A stretch of 64,000 nt of DNA from Actinostola sp. cb2023 (lineage: Eukaryota; Cnidaria; Anthozoa; Actiniaria; Actinostolidae), in contig JAUJYZ010000765.1 of assembly GCA_033675265.1 (NCBI GenBank), positions 32,501-96,500 of the forward strand. Reading direction: 5' to 3'. Made by a program: the position numbers and the translations under genes. The number at the start of each line of letters is the position of its first letter. Position 1 is the stretch's first letter. Under the pieces are notes generated by a model. It worked only from the letters and a program-made list of their open reading frames with translations, had not been told where the DNA came from and ran no database searches. This document shows positions 28,481 to 39,920 of the stretch, piece after piece.

Positions 28481-29050
28481 TTATAACATGACCTAAGAAA
28501 ATCCTGCAATTCGATTGGCTGAGAGTCGAGGAGTGGTATTTCAGCGTAATAGTGGTATTTCAAGCTCTCAGGAGTGGTATTTCAAAATCACCATGGTAAC
28601 CATTGTTTGAGCACCTAAGCATGACATTCAAATCCAAGATGGCGGATAAACCCGACAGAGTTTTTTTCTTGCCTAAAAAAGCTGAAATATACCTAGAAAC
28701 AAATGTCAAGAACAAAACATTGAAAAAGTACATAAATATGGATATATTGTTGACAAATCAGGAAGGTTTTCTTTGGCTGAGACTGCAAAAATCAGCGAGA
28801 AACGATCGACTGTTGATCGTGCTAAAGGTTTTCCTGCTTTAGATCGAGAAGTGAAATAATTATTGCTGAAAAAGGTAAAAAATAAAGCCTTAGAAAACTC
28901 TTGCTTCTGTTTTTTTCATTTGTTATTTAATTTATGAACGTTTTTCTACGAAAATAATTTATTTGAGAGCATTTTCCATTAGTTCATGGTAAAACTACAA
29001 ACATACTGATCGAATTCGAAATTGCAGTATTTTCTTAGGTCATGTTATAA
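28481..29050. mobile_element. Non-autonomous element with TTATAACATGACCTAAGAAA ends
   Basis: The left end TTATAACATGACCTAAGAAA and the right end TTTCTTAGGTCATGTTATAA are exact inverted repeats. The interior contains AGTGGTATTTCA three times and a 79-codon plus-strand frame (28603-28842) with an ATGGCGG context. That frame may be the remnant N-terminus of a transposon protein; no family was identified. Confidence 0.7.
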
Positions 29051-29515
29051 CCTATACTAATACCGACAATTGAGCATAATTTTGAGCATAATAGTCCTTT
29101 TGAGGTGACACAAAAAAGCATAATGCTTGATTTTTCGAGCATAATGTAGCTAAGCCTATTAAGCGCACCCCCCTAAGACCTCCGAATTGTAATAAGCGCC
29201 CGGGGCCCTTAATATATAAGATTTACGGTATATGCCTACATATATTTTTTCAAAAGTACGTCACAAAACCACTATTATGCCAGGAAATTCAACTATTATG
29301 CCGGAAAATGGACTTTTATGCTGGCATAATTCCCGATTCCCAAACCATAGTATTATGCTCGAAATTATGCCGGCATAATGTAGCTAAGCTTACATGTAAT
29401 ACGTAGTTTACGTTACCAGTTACTATAAATATACGCTCCGACTACATGATTTGATCTGACGGGGCAAGCATACTCAAATTTATTTTATCTAATTATTAAT
29501 GATTCACATTCTACC
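29051..29515. other. Repeat-derived stretch with CATAATGTAGCTAAGC motifs
   Basis: AGCATAATGTAGCTAAGC (about 29140) and GGCATAATGTAGCTAAGC (about 29372) repeat, with AAGCGCCCGGGGCCCTTAAT between. It looks like decayed element sequence; no gene. Confidence 0.35.
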
Positions 29516-30011
29516 TTATTCGTACTTAATTTCGCGAGCCTTTAATAGTTCGCGATTTTCGCGATTTAAAAAAAAATCGCGAATTTCAAGCCTCGCGAAA
29601 AAAAAGGCTCGCGGACTTTAAACACGCGAAATATTATGCCCAGAGAAAAAAAATACATATCGAAACCATTTAATCAACATGAACAATAAACGTTATTTAA
29701 TACGAAATTGTTTTTTAAAACGACTTATTCAACAACATAATACTACCATTTGCAACTGAGCAACCGTATAGCGTAAACTTTTTTGTCTGTTTTAGCTACA
29801 AGTCTATAACGTCTAGTTAGTCCAGTCGACTGTCATCTTGTTCCTGTGTTTGGTTTTTCAGTAGAAAAAATAAATGTTGTTGACACCGCTTTCGCGAAAT
29901 TTAATGCTCTTTCTTCATTTTCTCTTATCGAAATCGCGAAAATAAAGCCTCGCGAAATGCTGTCTTTACAAAATCGCGAAATAAAGTACGCGCGAAATTA
30001 AGTACGAATAA
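29516..30011. mobile_element. MITE, TTATTCGTACTTAATTTCGCG ends
   Basis: TTATTCGTACTTAATTTCGC at the left and CGCGAAATTAAGTACGAATAA at the right are inverted. The interior is full of TCGCGA motifs. Length is about 496 bp. Confidence 0.85.
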
Positions 30012-30140
30012 GTTAACTTTGAGTTTCTTTAATCTTTTAGAGATACAACTAGATACACGTTGAAATATTATTAACAACACATGCCCAAAATTCAAATTTT
30101 AAAAACTTAGTGTACTTTCATTCAAAAAATATAACACGTT

Positions 30141-30299
30141 TTCCGTGTTTGCATAGCCTAATGCAAGCACGAGCCGGGGAGTTTGGGAGAAGTCGAGAAC
30201 TGATGTGTAAAATTAACCGAGCCGCAGGCGAGGTTTTACGCGGAAGCTCGAGACTTCTCCTAAACCCAAGTGTTTGCATCAGGCTATGCAAACACGGAA
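30141..30299. mobile_element. Fold-back element, CCGTGTTTGCATAGCC ends
   Basis: CCGTGTTTGCATAGCCTAAT near 30143 and GGCTATGCAAACACGG at 30283-30298 are inverted. GGGAGAAGTCGAG and CTCGAGACTTCTCC also pair, giving one imperfect hairpin over the full length. Confidence 0.75.
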
Positions 30300-30606
30300 T
30301 AAAGGTTATACCGTAGATCTTCTATTTAAACGCCCCCTCTCAAATAAAGTATAGTTGCGCTTGATGGAATCGAGGTAAAGTGACAGGGCCGGAGGTTGTT
30401 TACCTTTTGTATGTTAGGCCAAGGTTGGTGTATACGTTTATGTGTGCATACAGAGGAAGGGCTGTGTATCACTGTATCTTTGTATCTCTGTATCTTGTAT
30501 CTCGAAATAGACCAAGCCATCTCTCTCTACCAAAAGGAAAATTGGCGGGAAAACTACTCGCACGCAATGCATGCAGGGTGTGCTAATTTTGTGACGTCAA
30601 AGGAGG

Positions 30607-30752
30607 TAGAGTGCAATTTAGAAAAGTGTGAAATAGTACTAACTTTAAATAGTACTAAATAGTGCTATTTCTATTGTTTTCTCATTGTTTCATTAGTGCT
30701 ATTTAGTACTAATTAGTTATTTAGTTTTCAAGCTTTTCTAATTTGCACTCTA
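30607..30752. mobile_element. Fold-back element, AGAGTGCAAATTAG ends
   Basis: AGAGTGCAATTTAGAAAAG at the left pairs with CTTTTCTAATTTGCACTCT at the right. Inner copies of TAGTACTAA and AGTGCTATTT also pair. Confidence 0.7.
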
Positions 30753-30891
30753 TTTGCCATCATTTATTACGTGTTTTACAAGTAGCGCTTTGAACTGAAA
30801 TAGCTAAAATTTCTATGGAATTATGAAATGAAAACTAAGAAACGTTTCTGCAGTTTTAAAATGTCAGTAATTTGCACTAGGGTGTCAGTTG

Positions 30892-31110
<219 letters not shown>

Positions 31111-32337
31111 AAAATAAAAATAAAATTATACCTCCCCATATACGTCACTTCATTTGCATATTGAGATTTCAAACCCTTATTACTCACAGAATCACAAAGT
31201 ATCAAATCCAGCAACCATTCAACACATAGAATACATTTTTTTGTTTTTGTTTTGGATTTATACATGTTTATAGGCACTTTTTAAGAACCATAACAGATAA
31301 ATTTCTGTGATTTGGCTTTGAGATCGGAACTGGGGAAACGGGGAGGGGAAAAGGGGAGGGGGACTAAGAGACTGATACTCAGGCTAGAACTCGCGTGACC
31401 TGACGACACATGCTTACAACATTTAGAATATGACTGAGTATATATTCCTTACATCAGCCCTAATTAAATTATTTCCCTTTTGCATTGGCACTTAAGTGAG
31501 TGAGTGATACAGAAATAGAAGACAAATTGAGAGCGAAACCGATTAAATAATGTGTACAAAACGGACACGAATTTTGTAAATTACCGTATCAAATCCAATG
31601 ATATACCTTTATGTTTTACTATAATTGTGATGATTTGAAGCAGTTTAGCCGAGAAAATCAAAGTTAAAATTTATGCCAATTATGATGATTCTGTATCCGA
31701 TTTACAGACGGATCTCTGCAATATGTTTATGATTTCTATTGCATTTTCCTCATGAGAAATCTTGATGGAATTTCTTCAGTTCATCACTCAGATTGAAATA
31801 GTTTGCTTTGGCAGTATTCGATAAAGATTAACGTAAGAGGAGGTGGAGCGTGGAGGATTTTATCCCTCTTCAAAACTGTCGTTTTACTCGGCAAAGAAAG
31901 CTCACAATTTCCTGATAAATATGGAATTTTTAAAGGATTTGTGTTCACTTTGAGTTCGCCGTTTTTCCCCACTAATCCCCACGTGACGAAAGGGTCATTA
32001 ACAAGCATTATGATCCAGCGGTTCACAATTATCTTTAATAAGTAAAAATTCAAATAATTTATCAGAGGTCAAGAACTTCAAAATCCAGGATTTCGATTAT
32101 CACTAAGCGAATAAACATTTAACTGAAAAGAGAAAAACAACAATTAACTCACTGAAAAAACAATTCCAAGGGTTTTTACATGTAAGGATTGGAAGTTTTG
32201 TTTTTCTTTCGGATATAATTACTCGGGCTTCCTGTGGAATCCATTCTCGTTCCCAGAGCCTGCGTTCCTTATGGTCTGCGACAAAGAACCAAAGGCGCTG
32301 GCCTACGTCATTCTAAGTCGACATTTCATTGGCTGCT
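31111..32337. other. Gene-free stretch
   Basis: No exon recognised. An 80-90 codon frame exists on both strands around 31784-32053, but it resembles no known family and has no convincing splice context. The motif GGGCTTCCTGTGG sits at 32225-32237. Confidence 0.3.
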
Positions 32338-32495
32338 TTACAGTACGACGACTTCAACCGGGGCCACTTAGATAATGAGAATGCTCTCTCCTGATTGGCT
32401 GAAGTACACAAATTTTGAAATTGGCTTTGTTTTCGCCTGAATTTTGATTGGTTCTTGTTGTCTAAGTGACCCCGATGATAGTAGTCGCACTGTAA
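32338..32495. mobile_element. MITE, TTACAGTRCGACGACT type (copy 1)
   Basis: TTACAGTACGACGACTTCAA and AGTAGTCGCACTGTAA are inverted ends. The core CTCTCCTGATTGGCTGAAGT is shared with the second copy at 40064-40220. Confidence 0.85.
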
Positions 32496-32838
32496 ATTTG
32501 AAACTGCTCATGCGCCTTATTCCGGAAGTGAAATTCAGTTGAAAGTTATTTCAAAAATTCGTATCCTTTGACATCAGTTTGCATTGAAGACAAGGACATT
32601 TATTTTGTATTTTAATTTCTCCATTCACAATCGATCATCCTTTTCTTATACGACGGTGGACACGAGGCCCTGCGCATCTGTCTTCATGTAACGAGAGCGG
32701 AGCCTTTTGCCGCCATGTAACAAGTCTAACAATACCAAACAAGTGGATTTTGAACCAATAGATTCAGAACTATAGTTTTCTTGTTAGTAATCTCGAAGCA
32801 ATACATAGAGCGATCTTATTTATCTTATTATTTATCTC

Positions 32839-32860
32839 CGGTGTGAGGGGGGGGGGGGCA
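32839..32860. repeat. G-rich run
   Basis: A run of about 11 G after GTGTGA. It is one of many homopolymeric G/C tracts in the window; the surrounding 32496-33004 shows no gene. Confidence 0.4.
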
Positions 32861-33004
32861 GACTGTAATTTTTTTTCTATAGTAGGGAAGTGAAGCCTTA
32901 TTTTTAATCATATATTTCCCGTTTCTCAAACCCCCACCTGCTAATTATTGCACAGTCCCTGAGTTCCTTTGTTTTCATTACACATTGACTATAAGTATTA
33001 TAAC

Positions 33005-33136
33005 ATTAATGTGATCTTTTTTCGGGCATAATGGTTTATTTAGGCCCAATGAAGGTTATTTATGCCCGAGCGCAGAGGGCATAAATGAACTTCATGGGCC
33101 TAAATAAACCATTATGCCCGAAAAAGATCACATTAA
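33005..33136. repeat. Long hairpin, CATAATGGTTTATTTAGGCC arms
   Basis: Arms of about 60 bp, starting ATTAATGTGATC and ending GATCACATTAAT, pair almost perfectly around a nine-base centre. TTTATGCCC and GGGCATAAA lie at the tip. Confidence 0.85.
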
Positions 33137-33140
33137 TATC

Positions 33141-33482
33141 ATTTATATTTCCTAAGCCCTAAATTATCAAGGATTTAGTTCAAAAGAAAGTCAACTCAAC
33201 TTCACCTTCGGCCATCTTGTTTTAATTTTGAAGCAGCTAGTTTACATTTTGACGCAGGAAATATGACGTCACGTAAACCTGCGGCAAATGCAGATAATTT
33301 GCATAAACCACCATTCGCGCGCATGTTATATTGACGTCACTTGCGGGCATAAATATCCCATCATGCCCTCGGCCCTCTGTTTTCCTGACTTTACAAATGG
33401 TTTTCTTAGAATCTACATACAAATTGTGAGTGATTTATGCCCTATAAATCCTTGATAATTTAGGGCTTAGGTAATATAAATA
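33141..33482. mobile_element. MITE, CCTAAGCCCTAAATTATCAA ends
   Basis: ATTTATATTTCCTAAGCCCT then AAATTATCAAGGATTTA and its complement near 33445-33480 flank a 250-bp interior. It directly follows the hairpin at 33005 and shares its GGGCATAAAT theme, so the two may be one compound element. Confidence 0.75.
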
Positions 33483-33999
33483 TATTTTATTTAACGGGTT
33501 AAATAAAACCGCTCTATTAATTTTAATATTAGTTTTTATAGGTTTTTAGCTCTATATATTATCACATACTATCAGGTAGGTTAGTTTTTCACTGGCTGCA
33601 AGGTTTTATGTCATGTAAGCTATCTATCTATCTAGGCCGAGTACTAGTACTTGTGAAACAGATAGAAATTAAGGGAACACACTCTATACTATAAACTATC
33701 CATTCATTCAAATTGTTTGTATAATATTATTTTTAAGGTATTTTTTGTCGTTTATTTTTAATTCAGTATTTATTACAGGGGCGTAGCGTGCTTTTTTTCC
33801 AATGTACGCACAGAGCAACGAGCGTCGAAGGCGTGAGCTTCGGGTTGAAATTTTCAGACTCCCCCTGAAAATGTAGAAATCTAGAGCCTTGGAACTGATA
33901 CCATTTTCTTCGTTTTCCAGCGGACTTTCTCGCTACATCATACATAGTAAAATGCATTTATCACTCAGTTTTTTTTTTTGGATTTCTGATGTAAAGGTT

Positions 34000-34386
34000 G
34001 TGTAAAGGATTTATGTAAAGGTTATGTAAAGGATTTATGTAAACTGGGTTGTGTAATGACTGTAAAGGATTTATGTAAAGGTTATGTACAGGATTTATGT
34101 AAAGGTTGTGTAAAGGATTTATGTAACTTACATAAATCCTTTACACAACCTTTACATAAATCCTGTACATAACCTTTACATAAATCCTTTACAGTCATTA
34201 CACAACCCAGTGACTGGGTTGTGTAATGACTGTAAAGGATATTTATGTATAGGTTGTGTACAGGATTTATGTAAAGGTTGTGTAAAGGATTTATGTAAAC
34301 TGGGTTGTGTAATGACTGTAAAGGATTTATGTTAAGGTTATGTAAAGGATTTATGTAAAGGTTATGTAAAGGATTTATGTAAAGGT
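34000..34386. repeat. GTAAAGGATTTATGTAAAGG minisatellite with inverted segment
   Basis: Alternating TGTAAAGGATTTA and TGTAAAGGTT(A/G)TG units, with CTGGGTTGTGTAATGACTG every 90-150 bp. One block is flipped, so 34044-34210 is a perfect palindrome: 83-bp arms and a single central base at 34127. Confidence 0.9.
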
Positions 34387-34537
34387 ATAATAGATTTATA
34401 TATACCGCTACCGAGGTGTATTAGCGATATAACAACCCGAGGCGAAGCCAGTGTTTTGGTATTTATTTTGTTTGAGACTGTACTAACTGCAATTATCATT
34501 ATACATGTACACTGACTGACTGCAACGGGGACGTTAT

Positions 34538-34559
34538 GGGGGGGGGGGGGGGGGGGGGG
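34538..34559. repeat. G22 tract
   Basis: Homopolymer of 22 G after ACGTTATG. The length is likely unreliable in an assembly. Confidence 0.8.
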
Positions 34560-34719
34560 ACACAATCTGACGAGCGGCGAAGGCGCGAGCTCGTAGGGGG
34601 ATGCGGGGGCATGCTTCCCGAATATTTGAGGTATAGGGTCTCCGAAATAGCATTTCCTGCCTTCTGTGAGTAGTTTCCAGCAAGTTTAAACTGAGTCAGC
34701 TGGGTTTTTTTTTTTACCT

Positions 34720-35422
34720 TAAAAGGTATCAGGGGACCTTCGTGACCGCTCTTCACAGAAACCTCAATAGCGCGCCAATGGTCGTTAAAAAGTATTAAAA
34801 AGTATACATTTTTAGAAAGCTGAATAAACATAGAATCCTGTTCAGTAAAATTTAAACCTTTTTAATTTCTTCAGCCGTTTTTTTTTATTGCGATTTTTAC
34901 GAAAATTGACTGTATCTCACGTCTGAAGGATTAAACCATTCTTTAAACGGAAAGCAGCAGCTTAAAGAACACATGTTGCCCTTCAAAACATTGTCTCAGT
35001 TTTTTCCTATTTTATTTACTTCGGAAAATATTTGACCTCGAAGTTGATACACTTGTTTTTTTTTTTTTACTACAAACAACCAGAAACCAAGGCTATATCT
35101 CTTAAACTAGGAAATGAATAAAAAAACTGAGAAACGGTTTTGAAGAGCAACATGTGGTCTTTAAGCTGCTGCTTTCCGTTTAAAGAATGGTTTAATCCGG
35201 AGGGACTTGGAACTTCAGACGTGAGGCACAGTCAATTTTCCAAATTTTCGTAAAAATCGCAATAATAAAAAAACGGCTGAAGAAATTAAAAAAGTTTTTA
35301 CTGAACAGGATTCTGTTTATTCAGCTTTTAAAAAATGTATACTTTTTGACGACCATGCATTGGCGCGCTATTGAATTGAAGTTTCTGTGAAGAGCGGTCA
35401 CGAAGGTCACCTGATACCTTAA
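34720..35422. mobile_element. Long fold-back element with arms near 300 bp
   Basis: The left arm starts AAAAGGTATCAGGGGACCTT and the right arm ends AAGGTCACCTGATACCTT. The pairing continues through CGCGCCAATGG, ACTGAACAGGATTC, AATTTCTTCAGCCG and CAGCAGCTTAAAG. About 90 bp of unpaired AT-rich sequence lies in the centre. Arm divergence of several percent suggests moderate age. Confidence 0.85.
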
Positions 35423-35718
35423 GATTTTGTCTTAGATTTCAATTTTTTTTAATATTATGTTTCTTATAATATTTATATTTTTAAGTATTTTAAATTGTAC
35501 GCAGGTGTGTACGTGCGTATATGCACGCTACGCCCGTTTATCTGTAGTATATATTATTGACTTATATTGTAATAATCTACCGTTTTACGACCTCTAGGGA
35601 GACCAACGCAATGAGTTATTTTTAAACTTATGTATGTTGATAGAGTTATCGTGTTGACTGTCAATTAAACATTTAGATACAAGGAACTATTCTTGTACTT
35701 TGCAGTTTAATTCTACAA

Positions 35719-35964
35719 ACTCAAAAAGGTTGTCCAGATGAAAAGACTACAATATAGTCACGTGATTCATTATGTTTTCAATTTCTGCACGCTGAACTGC
35801 GAGTTGATACCAGCGCCATTACATTCAGTTCTCACAATGCCGTGTACTTTTGCATCTCAAATTGAAATTCCACGCGAGGAATAGTGAATACATAATGAAT
35901 CACATGACTTTATTGTAGTATTGTAGTCTTTTCATCTGGACAACCTTTTTGAGAATGACTGTAT
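35719..35964. mobile_element. MITE, ACAGTCATTCTCAAAA type (copy 2)
   Basis: Matches 25759-26000. The left end is truncated (it begins ACTCAAAAAGGTTGTCCAGA) and the right end CTTTTTGAGAATGACTGTAT is complete. GTCACGTGATTCATTATG and its complement mark the arms. Confidence 0.8.
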
Positions 35965-36028
35965 GTACAGCAAAAGTCACATGGAAATTGTTTCAGCAGC
36001 TTAGAGATTTGAATGAAGTTCAGAAGTA

Positions 36029-36480
36029 ATGAAATATCTATCCATCCGACTAGACGATCTATCTATCCATCTGACTAGACTTTCTATCCATATATCTAAC
36101 TATCCACCCATCCGACTATCTATCCATATATCTAACTATCCATCCATCCATCCGACTAGACTATCTATCCATATATCTAACTATCCATCCATCCGACTGT
36201 CTATCCATATATCCAACTATCTATCCATATATCTATCCATCCATCCATCCGACTAGACTATCTATCCATATATCTAACTATCCATCCATCCGACTGTCTA
36301 TCCATATATCCAACTATCTATCCATATATCTAACCATCCATCCGACTAGACTATCCATCCATCCAACTCGACTATCGATCCATCCATCCGACTCGACTAT
36401 CTATCCATCCATCCGACTTGACTATCTATCCATCCATCCGACTAGACACTCTATCCATCCATGTCTATCTAGATCTGAGC
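36029..36480. repeat. CTATCCATCCATCCGACTAGA minisatellite
   Basis: Tetranucleotide-based units (TATC, CATC) with recurring CCGACTAGACTATC and ATATATCTAACTATC. The long plus-strand frame through it reflects the lack of stops in the unit. Confidence 0.85.
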
Positions 36481-36529
36481 GACCATCGGCTATCCATCCA
36501 TACTCCCCAGGGAATAGCGCCGTACTTAC

Positions 36530-36820
36530 ACCAAATAGACCTTTTTACCGATACGGCGGCCGTATTGAATTATGGGATGCCTAGGGGGCAAGCTAGTAAC
36601 CATTTAAAGCAATTCTACAAAATTATACGTCAACAATACACAACACATGTAGATAGTAAGTCATACAACACTATGGTTAGAGTGAAATAGAAAAATAATA
36701 TATTGACGCGACTCCACACTGTACAGTTTGCCGGTTCATTTGCAGCCCGAGCATCCCATAATGCATTAAACAAAACAATAGAATCCAATATGGCTGCCGT
36801 ATCAATAAAAAGGTGTATTG
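36530..36820. mobile_element. MITE, ACACCAAATAGACCTTTTTA ends
   Basis: GACCTTTTTACCGATACGGC at the left pairs with GCCGTATCAATAAAAAGGTG at the right, and TTATGGGATGC with GCATCCCATAA. The interior is non-coding. Confidence 0.75.
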
Positions 36821-37295
36821 CAAGGGGAGAAAGCGGTAAGAAATTTCAACGCATGCGCGCTGTAATATCCTAAACCGGAACAACCGAAAATCGGGTGAAT
36901 TTTAATGGTAGTCACGTGTTTCTACCAGTCACTTTACAAAATCAAAAATCACTGATTTACAAGCTCATTAAAATGCCTTCGTTATGATACAAATCTCTAT
37001 TTTTTTCTAAAAAATATAATAGATTACAAATCAGGCACTAAACATTAATTCAGAATCATTTTCTGTACAAATTGGTTTCAACCACCACCGTACTTGTCTT
37101 GGACAATTCAATCATACATAAAATCGTTTTGAAAATCTAATTTTGAAATTAACTCTTTTTAACGCTGCAACTTCCGCAGCGAGACTACAGACCATACGAC
37201 ATGGCACCAGTTCGACCATTCTCTTTCCACTGTTGTTCTTTTCGACCATCTACTTCCTTTTGGGGAGGGGGGGTCCTTTGAGTGGGATCCTTTGT

Positions 37296-37333
<38 letters not shown>
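37296..37333. repeat. G38 tract
   Basis: Homopolymer of 38 G, preceded by GGGAGGGGGGGTCC. The flanking 36821-37295 shows no gene. Confidence 0.85.
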
Positions 37334-37338
<5 letters not shown>

Positions 37339-37629
37339 ACCAAAGACTACATGACCTTACATTTTCTTCCACAAAAATGGTTGCAAGAATAATAATCCAT
37401 CCAGGTAAACCAGCTGGTGGCTATTTCTGGCTTTCTGGTCTGTTGTATGTACATGGGTATATATTATGATTGTGCCGATGAACAATGGATTGCTATAAAT
37501 TTTCGAGTTCAAATGAAACCATTGTATCCAAATCAGCAATCGTGCCTGAAATAGAACAACGTTTTATTACAATTTATACTTCAAGTTATACGGAGGGGAA
37601 GAACATCTCTTTCATCTGTAGACAAGTTA

Positions 37630-38275
37630 GCAAACCCCAGGTTTCTCCAACCAGTTCCACATGACAGGCAAACCCGGTTTCTCCACCCAGTTCCACATAA
37701 CAAGCAAACCAAACCAGTTTCTCTACCCAGTTCCACATGACAGGCAAACACGGTTTCTCCACCCAGTTCCACATGACATACAAACCAAACCAGTTTCTCC
37801 ACCCAGTTCCACATGACAGGCAAACACGGTTTCTCCACCCAGTTCCACATGACAGACAAACCCGGTTTCTCCATCCAATTTCACATGACATGCAAACCTG
37901 CGCTTTCGCCACACAATTCCACATGACAGGCAAACACGGTTTCTCCACCCAGTTCCACATGACATGCAAACCAAACCAGTTTCTCCACCCAGTTCCACAT
38001 GACATGCAAACCCCGGTTTCTCCACCCAGTTCCACATGACAGACAAAAACCCGGTTTCTCCATCCAATTTCACATGACATGCAAACCTGCGCTTTCGCCA
38101 CACAATTCCACATGACAGGCAAACCCGGTTTCTCCACCCAGTTCCACATAACAAGCAAACCAAACCAGTTTCTCCACCCAGTTCCACATGACAGGCAAAC
38201 CCGGTTTCTTCACCCAGTTCCACATGACAGGCAAACCCGGTTTCTCCACCCAGTTCCACATGACATGCAAACCCG
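37630..38275. repeat. 36-bp minisatellite, about 17 copies
   Basis: The unit CAGTTCCACATGACAGGCAA then ACCCGGTTTCTCCACC has variants of 36-42 bp (extra AAACCA, or the TGCGCTTTCGCCACACAATT form). A mixed block of about 180 bp recurs at 37870-38045 and 38050-38160, so it has higher-order structure. The unit has no stop on the minus strand, so all three minus frames are open across it. Confidence 0.9.
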
Positions 38276-38282
38276 AAAAGCT

Positions 38283-38487
38283 CCTTTTCACACCATATTG
38301 GTACCACTCTACTGCTACACGATCCTGCACACCACAAACGTAATTAAGAGCAATACCTCCAATTCTAGACATCTCATCTAAAGTCTTCAGCACATCTTCT
38401 CCGCTATCATCAACAGTGCTATCAGTGGAAGAGGAAGATCTATTTAATGGCGTTGCTTCCTGAGCTCTGTTATCAATGAATCTAGAA
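38283..38487 (-). CDS. Candidate exon downstream of the CW-PWWP-ARID gene
   Basis: A strong minus-strand acceptor (TGTTCTTTTCTAG, ending at 38488) precedes an open frame beginning FIDNRAQEATPLNRSSSSTD and going on to SGEDVLKTLDEMSRIGG. Its Ser/Thr/Asp-rich composition suits the tail of the gene upstream. The phase does not match exon 10 of that gene directly, so at least one small exon (perhaps near 39190-39215) would have to lie between. Possible donors are GTATTG (about 38365) or later ones; the frame also runs on into the 36-bp minisatellite. Membership of the same gene is inference. Confidence 0.4.
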
Positions 38488-38504
38488 AAGAACAGCATTC
38501 ATTG

Positions 38505-38647
38505 TTGGTAATTCAGTTATTTTGTTGGTAATTCAGTTATTTTGTTGGTATTTCAGTTATTTTGTTGGTATTTCAGTTATTTTGTTGGTATTTCAGTTAT
38601 TTTGTTGGTATTTCAGTTATTTTGTTGGTATTTCAGTAATTTTGTTG
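38505..38647. repeat. 20-bp tandem repeat, about 7 copies
   Basis: TTGTTGGTATTTCAGTTATT units, the first two with AATTCAG. It lies just upstream (minus-strand sense) of the candidate exon and repeats an acceptor-like TTTCAG. Confidence 0.9.
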
Positions 38648-39373
38648 GAATTTGGAAAGAAGATGGATTGACCGCCACTGTAGTCACTTTCTCTTGCGTT
38701 ATACACCCTATGCAAAACGAGTGAAGACTGGGAACGAGCACCACGAAATATAAATGATTTCAAAAAAATATTTCCATTACAAGAAAGACCATGTCTAAAT
38801 AAGTAACTTGGTACATTTATGAAGTTGCATGTTGTATTAGTGCAGAGTTATAAGCATTTGAAATGTACCATAAACATGAAAACGAGGCCGGCCAGGCCTT
38901 GGCTCTCTTTTCCATACAAATCTTTCTAATTTCAAATAGTTGTAACTTTTTAGGTTTTTATCTTACAACACTAAGATTTGGCACGATCACTAGCTTGGGT
39001 ACGCTCTTTCAAATGATAGTAATGATGTCTTCTATAAGTGAAGAACTAAGGTATCTCCTTTGCCACACCTTTTTGCATAGGGTCTATCGTGTTATAGAGA
39101 AGAATATAATCTGCATTTGCAATCACCAACAACACAAATATGTCGAGTAAATGTTTCTTGTAAAAATACCAACCCTCTCTTGTCTCTTGGAAGTTCTTGT
39201 GCTGTGTAACAAAATGGATGAGTTAGACTGCAATGCGGATATCATATCGCTATGATAATGATAAAATCGTAATGATAAATTCACTTTGGCTTGACTGGAA
39301 GTATATTGACAATAGAAAACCTTTCGAAGACGCAGAATCCCTTCCGATAATAGGTCACTTCAATAGACTTCTT

Positions 39374-39575
39374 TAGCTTCGTCTTCGTATGTAAATTGCC
39401 CATTTCAAACCATGTGATGCTTACATGATATTCTCTGGAGAATTGTTCTTTTATATTTCTGAAATCTATTCGTTCATATTCACATGGATATGAAAACATT
39501 TGAAATGACTAATTCTCCAGAGAACACCATGTAAACATCACATGGTTTGAAATGGACAATTTACATACGAAGCTA
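39374..39575. repeat. Inverted repeat with about 65-bp arms
   Basis: CTTCGTATGTAAATTGCCCA and the following AAACCATGTGATG...TCTCTGGAGAATT on the left pair with AATTCTCCAGAGAACACCAT...TTACATACGAAG on the right. A 72-codon minus frame covers the left arm only; it resembles nothing I know. Confidence 0.7.
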
Positions 39576-39810
39576 GAGGCCTATTACAAAAGTGCTCAAA
39601 CATACGATAATGGACGCCATTTTGAAAATAGCGAGAATAGAGGGCCAAATTGTATATCAAATGTATACCTTATAATATCTACCACTGTTATTTGAAATCT
39701 AGTGCTTTTATTCTATATATATACTGTCGGTGTTCGTATTTGCACCGCCGAATTACAAACGCAAAATTCGCCCTCCCCCCACTCGCCCCGAAAATAAGCT
39801 CAGGAAAACT

Positions 39811-39811
<1 letters not shown>

Positions 39812-39841
<30 letters not shown>
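39812..39841. repeat. C30 tract
   Basis: Homopolymer inside sequence of the type AAAATAAGCTC...GAATATAAGCCC...GAATTTTACGGTA, which looks like a decayed inverted-repeat element (about 39765-39910). Confidence 0.75.
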
Positions 39842-39843
<2 letters not shown>

Positions 39844-39920
39844 TCCCACCGAATATAAGCCCACCAAATCTAACCCCAGGGCTGAGTTGTATTCGGAATT
39901 TTACGGTATTATATGCTGAC

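Noticed and set aside
31784..32053. 89-codon minus frame
   Set aside because: No recognisable family, no supporting splice sites; the opposite strand is open over the same stretch.
39281..39499. 72-codon minus frame as an exon of the chromatin gene
   Set aside because: It lies in one arm of an inverted repeat and no acceptor gives the phase required after exon 10.
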